Origin: Mesorhizobium sp. M2A.F.Ca.ET.046.03.2.1
GTDB taxonomy: Bacteria; Pseudomonadota; Alphaproteobacteria; Rhizobiales; Rhizobiaceae
NCBI RefSeq assembly: GCF_003952425.1
Contig: NZ_CP034449.1
Coordinates: forward strand, 3,968,001 to 4,032,000
Reading direction: 5' to 3'
Length of the DNA stretch: 64,000 nt
In this document: piece by piece, positions 37,474-45,614 of the stretch
Layout: each line of letters starts with the position of its first letter
Position numbering within the stretch: the first letter of the stretch is position 1
Translations under genes and position numbers: made by a program
The notes under the pieces: model-generated
Told to the model about the DNA's origin: nothing
The model's database searches: none
The model's input: the letters and a program-made list of their open reading frames with translations, nothing else

Positions 37474-38721
37474 TCAACTATTGGTTTCAATCTTTCTGCG
37501 CGGATCGAGCCGGGTTGCTTCGGGCGTGACGGCGCGGTCCGCGGGCTGCGTCTTGAACGCATCGCGGTTTTCGATCGGCACCGGCGCGCGGGCGCGGATA
37601 CGCAGCAGCGTGTAGCCGGCGAGGCTGAGATGAGCGAGCGCAGTTGCCAGGAAAAGCCCCTCCGGACGCACCGAACCCATCAAGGCCGCGGCCAAAAGCG
37701 GGCCGATCATCGTGCCGAAGCCGTAGAGCAGCAACAGGCCGCCCGAAACCTTGACGAAGTCCTCAGCGCGGGCATGGTCGTTGGCATGCGCGACGGCGAT
37801 CGAATAGAGCGTGTAGGCGAAAGCGCCGTACGCAGCGGTCAGCACGATGACGAAGACGCCCGAGCGCGGCGCGAACATGAAGATCAGCACCGCGACCAGG
37901 GCCGCGCCGAAGGCAGCACCCGCCAGCACGAAGCGGCGGTCGGTTGTATCGGAAAGGCGCCCGGCCGGAAGCTGCATGGCGGCGCCGGAAACGACGACAA
38001 GGCTCATCATCAGCGCGATCTCGGCGGTGGAGATGCCGATGCGCGCGCCATAGACGGCGCCGAGCGTGCCCCAGGCGCCGTTGGCTATGCCGATCAAGAG
38101 GCACGCCACCGCCGACACCGGCGAATTGGCGTACAGGCCTTTGACGTCGAGCTTGACGTCCTGCAGCGGCTTCGGGGTCGATTGGGTAGAAACCGCCGTC
38201 GGAATGAGCGAAAGGCAAAACAGGATGCCGGTGATCATGAACAGCGAGGCCGATCGTACGTCTCCGCCGGCGACGATCATCTGGCCGCCCATGATCGATG
38301 CATAGGTAACCATCATATAGAGGCCGAAGACGGTGCCGCGGTTCTCGTTGGTGGCCTTCTCGTTCAGCCAGCTCTCGATCACCATGAAGGCGCCGGCCAT
38401 GGTGAAGCCGGTGAAGGCGCGCAAAAGAATCCAGAAATATTCATCGATGATGAGGCCGGTGAGCAGCGCGATGATGGCGCCCGACGCGGCGAAGGCGCCG
38501 AAGGCCCGGACATGGCCGGCGCGGCGCACAAGGCGCGGGGCGAAGAAACAGCCGGTGACGAAGCCGCCTGCCCAGGCCGTGCCCATCAGGCCGAGCGATG
38601 CGGTCGAAAAGCCCTCGATCTGGCCGCGCAGCGGCAACAGCAGGCCGTGCAGGCCGGATGCCGCGAGCAGGAAGGCGGTACCGCGCAGCAGCGAGAGGAT
38701 CGGTCGGTAGGTTGCAAACAT
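37474..38721 (-). CDS. MFS transporter (YcaD-like)
   Basis: A 415-residue transporter with 12 predicted membrane segments. MFATYRPILSLLRGTAFLLA, GLHGLLLPLRGQIEGFST, the GFVTGCFFAPRLVRRAGHVR loop after segment 2 (the MFS A-motif place), IESWLNEKATNENRGTVFG after segment 4, and GRLSDTTDRRFVLAG (second A-like motif after segment 8). IESWLN-type loops are typical of the YcaD group. Substrate unknown. The basic C-terminal tail (ATRLDPRRKIETNS) is cytoplasmic. Confidence 0.88.
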   Translation of the reverse strand: MFATYRPILSLLRGTAFLLAASGLHGLLLPLRGQIEGFSTASLGLMGTAWAGGFVTGCFFAPRLVRRAGHVRAFGAFAASGAIIALLTGLIIDEYFWILLRAFTGFTMAGAFMVIESWLNEKATNENRGTVFGLYMMVTYASIMGGQMIVAGGDVRSASLFMITGILFCLSLIPTAVSTQSTPKPLQDVKLDVKGLYANSPVSAVACLLIGIANGAWGTLGAVYGARIGISTAEIALMMSLVVVSGAAMQLPAGRLSDTTDRRFVLAGAAFGAALVAVLIFMFAPRSGVFVIVLTAAYGAFAYTLYSIAVAHANDHARAEDFVKVSGGLLLLYGFGTMIGPLLAAALMGSVRPEGLFLATALAHLSLAGYTLLRIRARAPVPIENRDAFKTQPADRAVTPEATRLDPRRKIETNS

Positions 38722-38802
38722 CGCTTGATCCTGGTTCGGGCGCCGGGGTCTGAAAACAGGCGTATTGGGGCTTTTCGGCGGCGGTCTTGCGCGCCGACGA
38801 AA

Positions 38803-38997
38803 TTATCCGCGCCGGAACAATGCGTCGGCGGCGGATTTGGTGGCGCTCTTGGCGGCCCGCTCTGCCTCAAGCCTGGCGATCTCGTCGCGCAGCAGGGCGA
38901 TGCGCTCCGACAATTCGTCGACGGAAAGCAGCGAGAGGTCCTGCCCGATCTCGTGCGGGCGCGCCTTCTTCCGGGGTTCGTCGTCGAAGATCGCCAT
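38803..38997 (-). CDS. DUF1192 family protein
   Basis: A 64-residue protein starting MAIFDDEPRKKARPHEIGQD, with LSVDELSERIALLRDEIARL, the DUF1192 core (LS.xEL..RI..L..EI.RL). It ends in an Ala-rich coiled segment. The short protein is widespread in alphaproteobacteria; function unknown. The ATG at 38997 has GGGAGAAG before it. It lies upstream of the MFS gene on the same strand, divergent from the quinone reductase. Confidence 0.85.
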   Translation of the reverse strand: MAIFDDEPRKKARPHEIGQDLSLLSVDELSERIALLRDEIARLEAERAAKSATKSAADALFRRG

Positions 38998-39110
38998 CGT
39001 CGCTTCTCCCTTACTTGGCCATTTGCCTGATTTGGCAATCAGCATACATAGGGCAGGGGCGCCGATGCAAACCACTGTGACAAGACAGGATTCGAGGAGA
39101 CGGGACAGCG

Positions 39111-40121
39111 ATGGCGAACAAGGACAAGATCCCGGAGAAGATGACAGCCATCGCGATCTCGCAACCCGGCGGTCCCAGGGTGCTCAAGCCGGAAACCCGC
39201 GACGTGCCGGTCCCCGGCCCCGGCGAAGTGCTGATCCGGGTGCACGCAGCCGGGGTCAACCGACCCGACGTGCAGCAGCGCAAGGGTGTCTATCCGCCGC
39301 CGCCTGGCGCCTCGGACCTACCTGGACTCGAGGTCGCCGGCGAGATCGCGGCGCTCGGCGACGACATATCGCGCTGGCGCATCGGCGACCGGGTCTGCGC
39401 GCTGACGCCGGGCGGCGGCTATGCCGAATATGTCAAGGTCCATGCCGGCAGCGTGCTGCCGATCCCGGCCGGCTTCACCTATTCGGAAGCCGCGGCCGTG
39501 CCGGAGAACTACTTTACCGTCTGGCACAATGTGTTCGAGCGCGGCGGGCTCAAGAAGGGCGAGACGCTGCTTGTCCATGGCGGATCGTCCGGCATCGGCA
39601 CCACCGCCATCCAACTTGCTTCGGCCTTCGGCGCCACTGTTTTCACCACCGCCGGCAGCAAGGACAAATGCGACGCCTGCCTCAAGCTCGGCGCCGACCG
39701 GGCGATCAATTATCGCGAGGAGGATTTCGTCGCCGCGGTCAAGGATGCGACCGGCGGCAAGGGCGCCGACGTCATCCTCGACATGGTCGGCGGCGACTAT
39801 GTCGCGCGCAACTACGAGGCCGCGGCCGTCGAGGGGCGGATCGTCCAGATCGCCGTGCAGGCCGGCGCTGTCGCAAGCACCAATTTCGCGACGCTGATGG
39901 TCAAGCGCCTGACCCATACCGGCTCGACGCTTCGTCCGCGCACCGTCGAGTTCAAGGCGGCGATCGCCGCCGCGCTGGAGGCGCAGGTATGGCCGCTGCT
40001 CGGCACGCGCAAGGTGGCTCCGGTCATGGACATGATCTTTCCCCTGACCGAAGCCTGGCGGGCGCATGAGCGGATGGAAGAGGGCGAGCATATAGGCAAG
40101 ATCGTCCTCGACGTCGGGTAA
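39111..40121 (+). CDS. NAD(P)H-quinone oxidoreductase (zinc-independent MDR family)
   Basis: A 336-residue medium-chain reductase of the PIG3/QOR group. MTAIAISQPGGPRVL, PGPGEVLIRVHAAGVNRPDV, RKGVYPPPPGASDLPGLEVA and LVHGGSSGIGTTAIQLASAF (NADP loop AxxGxxG type) are clear. The catalytic Zn ligands of alcohol dehydrogenases are absent. DMVGGDYVARN and the ending GEHIGKIVLDVG are typical. Reaction: reduction of quinones or enones with NAD(P)H. No linked partner gene. Confidence 0.9.
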   Translation: MANKDKIPEKMTAIAISQPGGPRVLKPETRDVPVPGPGEVLIRVHAAGVNRPDVQQRKGVYPPPPGASDLPGLEVAGEIAALGDDISRWRIGDRVCALTPGGGYAEYVKVHAGSVLPIPAGFTYSEAAAVPENYFTVWHNVFERGGLKKGETLLVHGGSSGIGTTAIQLASAFGATVFTTAGSKDKCDACLKLGADRAINYREEDFVAAVKDATGGKGADVILDMVGGDYVARNYEAAAVEGRIVQIAVQAGAVASTNFATLMVKRLTHTGSTLRPRTVEFKAAIAAALEAQVWPLLGTRKVAPVMDMIFPLTEAWRAHERMEEGEHIGKIVLDVG

Positions 40122-40200
40122 GATAGGCCGATGTTCAGGTGAGGCCGGCCTGCGAACGGCGGCTTCCTGCGCTTCCGGTGCTCACGTATTTTTTGGAACC

Positions 40201-40245
40201 GCATGTCCCTTATCGGAAAACCGGAACCACTTTTCCGGGACATGC
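40201..40245. repeat. Palindromic hairpin repeat (GCATGTCCC arms)
   Basis: GCATGTCCC and GGGACATGC pair perfectly; CGGAAAA and TTTTCCG inside pair too, around an ACCGGAACCA core. It lies in the 343-bp gap between the quinone reductase and the DUF1127 gene. At 40282-40307 the same gap holds a second short repeat, TTTTCGGCTCGGCCTGACC, that recurs at 43602 and 44062. No gene is seen in the gap. Confidence 0.78.
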
Positions 40246-40464
40246 GGAAGTACGCTCCGCTCCGGTTCTCGAGCGCCACCATTTTCGGCTCGGCCTGACC
40301 TGAATCTCGGTCCGCGTTGTCCCCTGTTCCAAGCTGAACGCATCGTTAATGGTGCAATGCACAAAACGCATTGCGGCCATGCAAAAGCGTCCGTTCATTT
40401 CTTGGGCAGGCATGCCTATTTACGCGGCATCAAACGATTTCATCAAACGACTGGAGAAACTGAA

Positions 40465-40605
40465 ATGAACCCGATCCGTGCTTTCCGTAAGTGGCGCATG
40501 TACAACGAGACCGTGCGCGAATTGAACAAGCTCAATGCCCGCCAGCTCAGCGACCTCGGCATCAACCGCGCCGACATCGAGCGCATTGCCCGTCAGGCGG
40601 TGTAA
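40465..40605 (+). CDS. DUF1127 domain protein
   Basis: A 46-residue basic protein, MNPIRAFRKWRMYNETVREL then NKLNARQLSDLGINRADIER and IARQAV. L..L..R.L.DLGI.R.DI is the DUF1127 signature. In rhizobia such small Arg-rich proteins affect RNA turnover and phosphate and carbon metabolism. CTGGAG stands 10 nt before the ATG, and a strong terminator follows at 40687. Confidence 0.9.
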   Translation: MNPIRAFRKWRMYNETVRELNKLNARQLSDLGINRADIERIARQAV

Positions 40606-40686
40606 TCAAAACCAGCCCGGCCACAGGGCCAGGCTGGATAGGCAAGCAAGAGCCGTCGAGACGCTTGCTTCGTTTCCGGTTCCAAG

Positions 40687-40720
40687 CCCGCTGGACCTCG
40701 TCCAGCGGGTTTTGTCTTTT
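40687..40720 (+). terminator. Rho-independent terminator after the DUF1127 gene
   Basis: CCCGCTGGAC and GTCCAGCGGG form a perfect 10-bp stem with a 3-nt loop (40687-40709), followed by TTTTGTCTTTT. It sits 81 bp after the DUF1127 stop and isolates it from trcR. Confidence 0.88.
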
Positions 40721-40859
40721 AATGGCTGTGAATCAGCCCTTTTCCAAAAACATTGCGAAAATTCGAGGGAGCGTTTATACAGGCCGCGAATTTCCCATTT
40801 TGGTGGCTCTAAAACCACCGCCCGCGCGGGAACGCGGGCGAACGAGAAGGATTTTTGAC

Positions 40860-41558
40860 ATGGCCAATACGCTGCTGATGCCCAAGGCGACCGCCGTCTG
40901 GCTGGTCGACAACACCGCGCTCTCCTTCGAGCAGATCGCGCAGTTCTGCGGGTTGCATCCGCTCGAGGTCAAAGCGATCGCGGACGGCGAGTCGGCGCAG
41001 GGCATCAAGGGCATGGACCCGATCATCACCGGCCAGCTGACGCGCGACGAGATTGCGCGCGGCGAGAAGGACATCAACTACCGGCTGAAGCTGTCGGAGC
41101 CGAAGGTTCGGGTGCCGGAATCGAAGCGCAAGGGCCCGCGCTACACGCCGCTGTCGAAGCGCCAGGACCGGCCGAACGCCATCCTTTGGCTGGTGCGCAA
41201 CCACCCCGAGCTCAAGGATGCGCAGATTGCCCGTCTCGTAGGCACCACCAAGTCGACCATCGAGCAGATCCGCGAGCGCAAGCACTGGAACTCGGCCAAT
41301 CTGCAGCCGATGGATCCGGTGACGCTCGGCCTCACCTCGCAGATCGACCTCGACCTCGAGGTCAACCGCGCCTCGCGCGGCCGCGAGCAGCCGCAGCCCG
41401 TCGGCGACACGCTGCTGCCCGCCGCCCTCACCGAACGGCTGGTGCCGGCGCCGGAGAAGCCGAAGGATGAAGACCAGGAGCTCGATGCCAACGCGGTGTT
41501 CGCCAAGCTCTCGGCGCTCAAGTCGAAGGACAAGGGCGAAGACGACGAGCAGGAGTAA
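40860..41558 (+). CDS. trcR: DUF1013 family cell-cycle transcriptional regulator (TrcR)
   Basis: A 232-residue protein conserved in alphaproteobacteria. MANTLLMPKATAVWLVDNTA and LSFEQIAQFCGLHPLEVKAI form the first helix-turn-helix-like segment, and PNAILWLVRNHPELKDAQIA with RLVGTTKSTIEQIRERKHWN the second. The C-terminus is acidic and disordered (PKDEDQELDANAV; GEDDEQE). The family is named TrcR in protein databases and is thought to bind the RNA polymerase or promoter DNA in cell-cycle control; I infer a housekeeping regulator. A strong terminator follows. Confidence 0.88.
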   Translation: MANTLLMPKATAVWLVDNTALSFEQIAQFCGLHPLEVKAIADGESAQGIKGMDPIITGQLTRDEIARGEKDINYRLKLSEPKVRVPESKRKGPRYTPLSKRQDRPNAILWLVRNHPELKDAQIARLVGTTKSTIEQIRERKHWNSANLQPMDPVTLGLTSQIDLDLEVNRASRGREQPQPVGDTLLPAALTERLVPAPEKPKDEDQELDANAVFAKLSALKSKDKGEDDEQE

Positions 41559-41575
41559 GCCTTCCGAGGCTATCA

Positions 41576-41608
41576 ACAAAAAAGCCCGCTTCGAGCGGGC
41601 TTTTTGTT
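41576..41608. terminator. Bidirectional rho-independent terminator
   Basis: AGCCCGCT-TCG-AGCGGGCT (41583-41601) has T5 on the plus side and a run of A before it, which reads as T on the minus strand. It ends trcR and the convergent WYL regulator gene. Confidence 0.9.
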
Positions 41609-41629
41609 GGACAATCGCTCGGGAGGAAG

Positions 41630-42349
41630 TCACGTCCGCGCGGCGCGGTCGGGCGCCATGCCGTAATCCTCCGAGCGCTCGACGGCGCGGTAGAAATCGG
41701 CGAGCTGCTTGCCGCGCTCCGGCTTGAAGGTGCGGCCGGCGATGACGACCGAAGCGATGCGGTCGATGCGGAAGGCGCGGAAATCGTCGCGCATCTCGCA
41801 CCAGGCAACCAGGGTCCAGACCTTGCCCCAGAACCACAGGCCGAGCGGCCTGATGTCGCGCGCGGTGCCGCGCCCGGCCTCGTCGGAATAGTCGATGGTC
41901 AGCACCTGGCGTTTCTCGACGGCGCGCTCGATCAGGTCGATCGCCTCGCGCGCGGCGTCGCTCACCACCCACATCGGCGTGTGGATCTCGGTGCGGGCGA
42001 TGCGGTCCTTCTCGGTATCGGGAAGCACCGCGCCGATCTTGACCAGCGCCTCGTCGGCGGCCCTTGCCATCGCGGCGCCGCCAAAGGCGCGCACCATGCG
42101 GGCGCCGGCAACCAGCGCCACGATCTCGTCACGTGTGAACATCAGCGGCGGAAGGTCGAAACCTTCCCTCATCATGTAGCCCACGCCCGCTTCCCCGTCG
42201 ATCGGCACTCCGGTCGACTGCAGGTCGGCTATGTCGCGGTAAATGGTGCGCTCGGAAACCTCGAGCCACGTGCCGAGCTTCTGCGCGGTGACCAGTCGGC
42301 CACCCCGCAAATGCTGCACGATCTGGAAAAGCCTGTCGGCGCGGCGCAT
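41630..42349 (-). CDS. WYL-domain transcriptional regulator (YafY type)
   Basis: A 239-residue regulator. The N-terminal HTH_11 domain is MRRADRLFQIVQHLRGGRLV, TAQKLGTWLEVSERTIYRDI, ADLQSTGVPIDGEAGVGYMM. The WYL domain follows (about 135-215), with RQVLTIDYSDEAGRGTARDI, RPLGLWFWGKVWTLVAWCEM and RDDFRAFRIDRI; the usual W-Y-L triplet is replaced by W-T-L. It follows the small gene at 42368 by 18 bp and probably shares its promoter and the palindrome at 42572. I suggest it binds the matching palindromes. Confidence 0.9.
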   Translation of the reverse strand: MRRADRLFQIVQHLRGGRLVTAQKLGTWLEVSERTIYRDIADLQSTGVPIDGEAGVGYMMREGFDLPPLMFTRDEIVALVAGARMVRAFGGAAMARAADEALVKIGAVLPDTEKDRIARTEIHTPMWVVSDAAREAIDLIERAVEKRQVLTIDYSDEAGRGTARDIRPLGLWFWGKVWTLVAWCEMRDDFRAFRIDRIASVVIAGRTFKPERGKQLADFYRAVERSEDYGMAPDRAART

Positions 42350-42367
42350 CGGTTTCTCCCTCGGGGT

Positions 42368-42508
42368 TTATGGCTTCAGCCCTTCGCGCTTGCGCGCGGT
42401 CGGCACCAGCATCGACTGGCCTTCGACGACATCGCCGACCGTGCGCGGCGACGGTTTGATGCCGTTGATGCGTGGCGTGTTCAGCCTGTCGTTCCAGCTT
42501 TTTACCAT
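42368..42508 (-). CDS. Small hypothetical protein upstream of the WYL regulator
   Basis: A 46-residue reading frame I translated from the minus strand: MVKSWNDRLNTPRINGIKPS, PRTVGDVVEGQSMLVPTARK and REGLKP. GGAG lies 11 nt before the ATG and codon use is like its neighbours. I do not recognise a family. It is basic and has no membrane segment. The stop is 18 bp before the WYL regulator start, and the 26-bp palindrome at 42572 lies 64 bp upstream. It may be a short regulated protein or a leader peptide. Confidence 0.55.
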   Translation of the reverse strand: MVKSWNDRLNTPRINGIKPSPRTVGDVVEGQSMLVPTARKREGLKP

Positions 42509-42571
42509 ACGCAGATTACTCCGGATCATGTTCGTTGTTGTCAGGATCGAAGCCGCTCCAAATACCGCATT

Positions 42572-42597
42572 CCTCCTGACAACATACTGTCAGGAGG
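42572..42597. promoter_or_regulatory. Operator palindrome A (CCTCCTGACA-N6-TGTCAGGAGG)
   Basis: A perfect 26-bp palindrome with 10-bp arms around ACATAC, 64 bp upstream of the small gene at 42508. Palindrome B at 42913-42938 has the same arms and the same spacer length. The sequence is likely the operator for the linked WYL regulator, acting on its own transcript. Confidence 0.75.
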
Positions 42598-42706
42598 CTG
42601 CGGCAAGCTACCGGCAAACAAAGGCTTCTTCCCTGTACTCAACATCACTGGCCGCCAATACATCTGGGCGCGGTGTCGCCACAATCCAAGTCGCGGCGGC
42701 AAAATT

Positions 42707-42871
42707 TCAGTTTTCGCGCACGCGGCCCGTGTAAAGGTCCGGCCAGCCAATGTCCTTGCGGATGTCCGCCGGCAAGGTGTTCAGGAAACGCTGGGTGCGG
42801 ATCTCGTTGCGCACGGTGCGGATCCGGCCGACATAGTGCTGCACGCTGCGCAGGATGGTAAAACCGTTCAT
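42707..42871 (-). CDS. DUF1127-like small protein
   Basis: A 54-residue protein: MNGFTILRSVQHYVGRIRTV, RNEIRTQRFLNTLPADIRKD and IGWPDLYTGRVREN. L..LP.DIRKDIGWPD is the DUF1127-type motif in its longer variant. AGGAGTGAG precedes the ATG. Palindrome B lies 42 bp upstream, so its expression is probably controlled by the WYL regulator, separately from the other DUF1127 gene at 40465. Confidence 0.88.
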   Translation of the reverse strand: MNGFTILRSVQHYVGRIRTVRNEIRTQRFLNTLPADIRKDIGWPDLYTGRVREN

Positions 42872-42912
42872 GACCTCACTCCTCTCTTTCGATGAGAAGA
42901 GTATCTCACACC

Positions 42913-42938
42913 CCTCCTGACAGCAGTCTGTCAGGAGG
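42913..42938. promoter_or_regulatory. Operator palindrome B (CCTCCTGACA-N6-TGTCAGGAGG)
   Basis: Same 10-bp arms as palindrome A with spacer GCAGTC, 42 bp upstream of the DUF1127-like start at 42871. A half-site, TGTCAGGAGG, lies at 43000-43009. Distance and symmetry fit a repressor site. Confidence 0.75.
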
Positions 42939-43072
42939 TTGGCAGGGGACGGAAGAAGGCGGCACGGTGCCCCCCGCAGGGCTGGATGAAGCCGATCCCT
43001 GTCAGGAGGTGCTCGGCCCGAAGGCCGCAAGAACAGCTTTGACAGCCGCCATCGTTGCTGGTCAAAGGCAGC

Positions 43073-43234
43073 ATGACGAAACTGCTCGCCCTAGTCATCT
43101 GCGGCATCATGCTGATCCAGGTCATCAAGCCGCTGGGCTGGCCGGGGCTGAAGCGACGCGGCGATTTCTGGAAGCTGGCGCTGCTTGCGATGGCGGCCAT
43201 CTCGCTTGCCGCTGTCTTGGGTCATTGGGCTTAG
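43073..43234 (+). CDS. Small membrane protein, unknown function
   Basis: A 53-residue protein I translated: MTKLLALVICGIMLIQVIKP, LGWPGLKRRGDFWKLALLAM and AAISLAAVLGHWA. Two membrane segments (residues 3-18 and 34-50) are joined by a basic loop, giving a hairpin topology. AAAGG stands before the ATG. Similar short proteins are common in rhizobia. Half-site TGTCAGGAGG lies 63 bp upstream, so the gene may share the WYL regulation. Confidence 0.65.
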   Translation: MTKLLALVICGIMLIQVIKPLGWPGLKRRGDFWKLALLAMAAISLAAVLGHWA

Positions 43235-43330
43235 TTCCTTAACGCAGAAGTTTTGACCTGGTTAGTGTGCGTTGGCAGGTCCCACGCCTCGGCGATTAGC
43301 TGAGACGCTTATCGCGGTCGTCATCACCAC

Positions 43331-43491
43331 GGGCGGAGCGAGGAGCGAAGCGACGCGCGCAGACCCGAGGATCCCTGCCGTGACTTGGAAGCGCCGCGGC
43401 GGTCCAGAACTCTGCACCGTTGCACATTTCGGTCCAGGTAACGGCATGGATTCCAGGGTCTGCGCGCGTCGCTTCGCTCCTTGCTCCGCCC
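43331..43491. repeat. Long inverted repeat with 36-bp arms
   Basis: Left arm 43331-43366 begins GGGCGGAGCGAGGAGCGAAG; right arm 43456-43491 is its reverse complement with one mismatch. The arms end in ATnACCACGGG and CCTGGAATGAC, which also pair in part. A loop of about 90 bp lies between. It occupies the 390-bp gap between the small membrane protein and the SGNH hydrolase; no gene is seen. A related start, TCATCCACGGGCGGAGCGAC, occurs at 50141. Confidence 0.75.
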
Positions 43492-43580
43492 TGGAATGAC
43501 GAAGTTCGGGAGCCTCCAGCTCATCGCCAGCGTTTGCGCTGACTACCCCAAATGGACGCTGATAGCCTTGCCCGACAAGC

Positions 43581-44092
43581 CTGCGATCTCGGAAGTCGCA
43601 ATTCTCGGCTCGCCCTGACCTGAATCTCAACGTACCTCAGCGCAGTTACCCATGACGAAATCCAGCAGATGCTCGGCCCAGGCGCGATAGCCTGCCTCGG
43701 AGGCGTGGAAGCCGTCGGACGCGAAGCCGGCATCGGGATTGGTGATCGGCAGGCGCGAGGCGGGCACGGCGCCGCGCTCGTTGCAGAGCCGCACGCCCAT
43801 GCGGTTCATTTCCGTGGCGCGGATCTCGAGGATCCGGCCAGCAATGGCGGCATTGCCGGCGCGCGGGTGAATTCCAGCACCGGCGACCAGACAACGCGCG
43901 CTTCCGGCCATTTGGCGCGCAGCGCGTATAGCAGCCCGCCGAACTCCTTCTTGAAGCGCGGCACGGAGTGAAAGTTCTTGGTGTCGTTGGTGCCGATGGC
44001 GAGCACGATATGCGTCCCCCCATGGCGCTATGCCCCGACAGCCTGCGATCTCGGAAGTCGCAATTCTCGGCTCGCCCTGACCTGAATCTCAA
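43581..44092. repeat. Direct repeat bounding the SGNH duplication
   Basis: CCTGCGATCTCGGAAGTCGC with the following TTCTCGGCTCGCCCTGACCT, through the 3' end of the SGNH gene, is present at 43581-43690 and again at 44042-44150. The second copy drops single bases (GCGATAG becomes GCGTAG, GGCCATTT becomes GCCATT, TATAGC becomes TATGC). The shared TTCTCGGCTCGCCCTGACCT part is also close to 40282-40307. Confidence 0.75.
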
Positions 44093-44663
44093 CGTACCTC
44101 AGCGCAGTTACCCATGACGAAATCCAGCAGATGCTCGGCCCAGGCGCGTAGCCTGCCTCGGAGGCGTGGAAGCCGTCGGACGCGAAGCCGGCATCAGTGC
44201 CAGGCCATCGGCGACCAGACACGGCGCTTCCGCCATTGGCGCGCAGCGCGTATGCAGCCGCCCTTCGAGCGGCGAGTGAATTCTTGGTGTCGTTGGTGCC
44301 GATGGCGAGCACGATATGCGTCCAGGGATCGGCCGATAAATTGGGCAGGACATGGTCGCGGATCTGGCCGGAGGTCGCCGAATTGAAGCCGGCGGCGCGC
44401 CAGCGCACGGCTCGGCCGGTTCGCTCGGCGATCAGGCCGGCAAGCCGCGCCGCTAGCCCGCGTTCGGATTGCTCGATGCCGACCGATGCTGCCGAGGAAT
44501 CACCCAGGACCAGCAACGCGACGGATGGCGCCTTGCCCGGTATTTCGTGCAGCACCGGGCCTCGCGCAGGCAGCATCCGCGTGGTGCGGCGGCGCACGCC
44601 GAGGCCCTGCCAGACATAGACCGGGAAAGCGAGCCAGGTGAGGAGGGCAAGCAGGCGCTGCAT
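43627..44663 (-). pseudogene. SGNH/GDSL hydrolase, broken by a partial duplication and a frameshift
   Basis: The N-terminus (44663 downward) is intact: MQRLLALLTWLAFPVYVWQG, LLVLGDSSAASVGIEQSERG (block I Ser), GFNSATSGQIRDHVLPNL, and VLAIGTNDTKN (block III). After this the sequence repeats: bases 44019-44327 are a shortened copy of the 3' half (43620-44018). The first copy, when joined, gives FKKEFGGLLYALRAKWPEAR, ILEIRATEMNRMG and DAGFASDGFHASEAGYRAWA with the catalytic Asp/His, but needs one extra base near 43858. Esterase or lipase activity is expected of the intact gene. Confidence 0.85.
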
Positions 44664-44726
44664 GGCAAATCCGTTGAAAACAGCGGGAAGCCTTAGCGCA
44701 TCTTCAGGCCCAGGTGAACGAGACGA

Positions 44727-45461
44727 TCACGCGCAGCAGTCCGGCCGGTCCTCGTCCTGATATTCGTCGTGGAGGCGCACCCAGTCCATCAGGTTGTGAT
44801 AGGGGCCGGTCTCGCCGCGGCCTTTCGGCGTCATGTCGAGGTAATGATAGGCTCCGATCAGCGCGTCGCCGCCGCGGCCTCGCGACAGGAAGGTCAGGAA
44901 GATGTCGCCATTGCCGTCGCGGTAGAAGACGCTGGTGCCGGGCAGGTCTTTCGACCGCAACGGTCGCTTCTCGAAATTGTAGGTCGTGTCGCCGGCCGCG
45001 ATCTGCCTGTCGGTGAAGGAGACCTGCAGGTCGAAGTTGAAGTCCGATGCATAGGACGATACCCAGTCGAACTTCCAGCCCATGCGCTGCTTGTAAGGCA
45101 GGATCTCGGTCAGCGCCGCGCGCGAGACGACGACCAGGGATACGTCGTGGTGCTTGAGATGCTGGTTGGCGCCGTCGATATGGTCGGCGAGGAACGAGCA
45201 GCCCTGGCAACGGTGGTCGCAACCCGGCGTCATCATGAAATGATAGACGATGAGCTGGCTCTTGCCGGCAAAGAGATCGCCAAGACGCTTCGGTCCCGCT
45301 TCGCTCTCGAAGACATAATCCTTGCGCAGCTTGAACCAGGGCAGCTGCCGCCGCTCGGCGGCGACAAGGTCGCGGAAGCGTGTCAGCTCCTTCTCGCGTT
45401 CCAAATGATTGCGATGTGCCTCGAACCAGTCCTCGCGTGAAACCACGGCATTGCGTTGCAT
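44727..45461 (-). CDS. DUF899 family thioredoxin-like protein
   Basis: A 244-residue protein of the DUF899 (AhpC-like) family. VVSREDWFEAHRNHLEREKE, LPWFKLRKDYVFESEAGPKR, LIVYHFMMTPGCDHRCQGCS with three Cys and FLADHIDGANQHL are the family core, and FNFDLQVSFTDRQIAAGDTT follows. PKGRGETGPYHNLMDWVRLH and DEYQDEDRPDCC close it. The CxxxCxxC cluster could bind a metal or act in redox chemistry. I chose the ATG at 45461 with AGGAG 7 nt upstream. Function unknown. Confidence 0.88.
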   Translation of the reverse strand: MQRNAVVSREDWFEAHRNHLEREKELTRFRDLVAAERRQLPWFKLRKDYVFESEAGPKRLGDLFAGKSQLIVYHFMMTPGCDHRCQGCSFLADHIDGANQHLKHHDVSLVVVSRAALTEILPYKQRMGWKFDWVSSYASDFNFDLQVSFTDRQIAAGDTTYNFEKRPLRSKDLPGTSVFYRDGNGDIFLTFLSRGRGGDALIGAYHYLDMTPKGRGETGPYHNLMDWVRLHDEYQDEDRPDCCA

Positions 45462-45557
45462 GACCATCTCCTGTCCTCTCCCGCCAAGGACGTTCGACAT
45501 CGGCTCAACCCGACACAGTCGCCGTTGTTTCGCTGCTCAGGTAGGAACGCGGCCCGC

Positions 45558-45587
45558 AAAAAACAAAACCCGGGCCATGAGCCCGGG
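45558..45587 (-). terminator. Rho-independent terminator after fba
   Basis: On the minus strand GCCCGGG-CTCATG-GCCCGGG-type stem (45569-45587) is followed by TTTTGTTTTTTG. It lies 28 bp after the aldolase stop. Confidence 0.85.
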
Positions 45588-45614
45588 CTTCTGTTGGAAT
45601 TGGAAGAGATGGCG

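Noticed and set aside
37450..39030. Open plus-strand frame of 526 codons opposite the MFS gene
   Set aside because: Composition is Glu/Arg/His-rich without any domain; the minus-strand transporter and DUF1192 genes explain the region.
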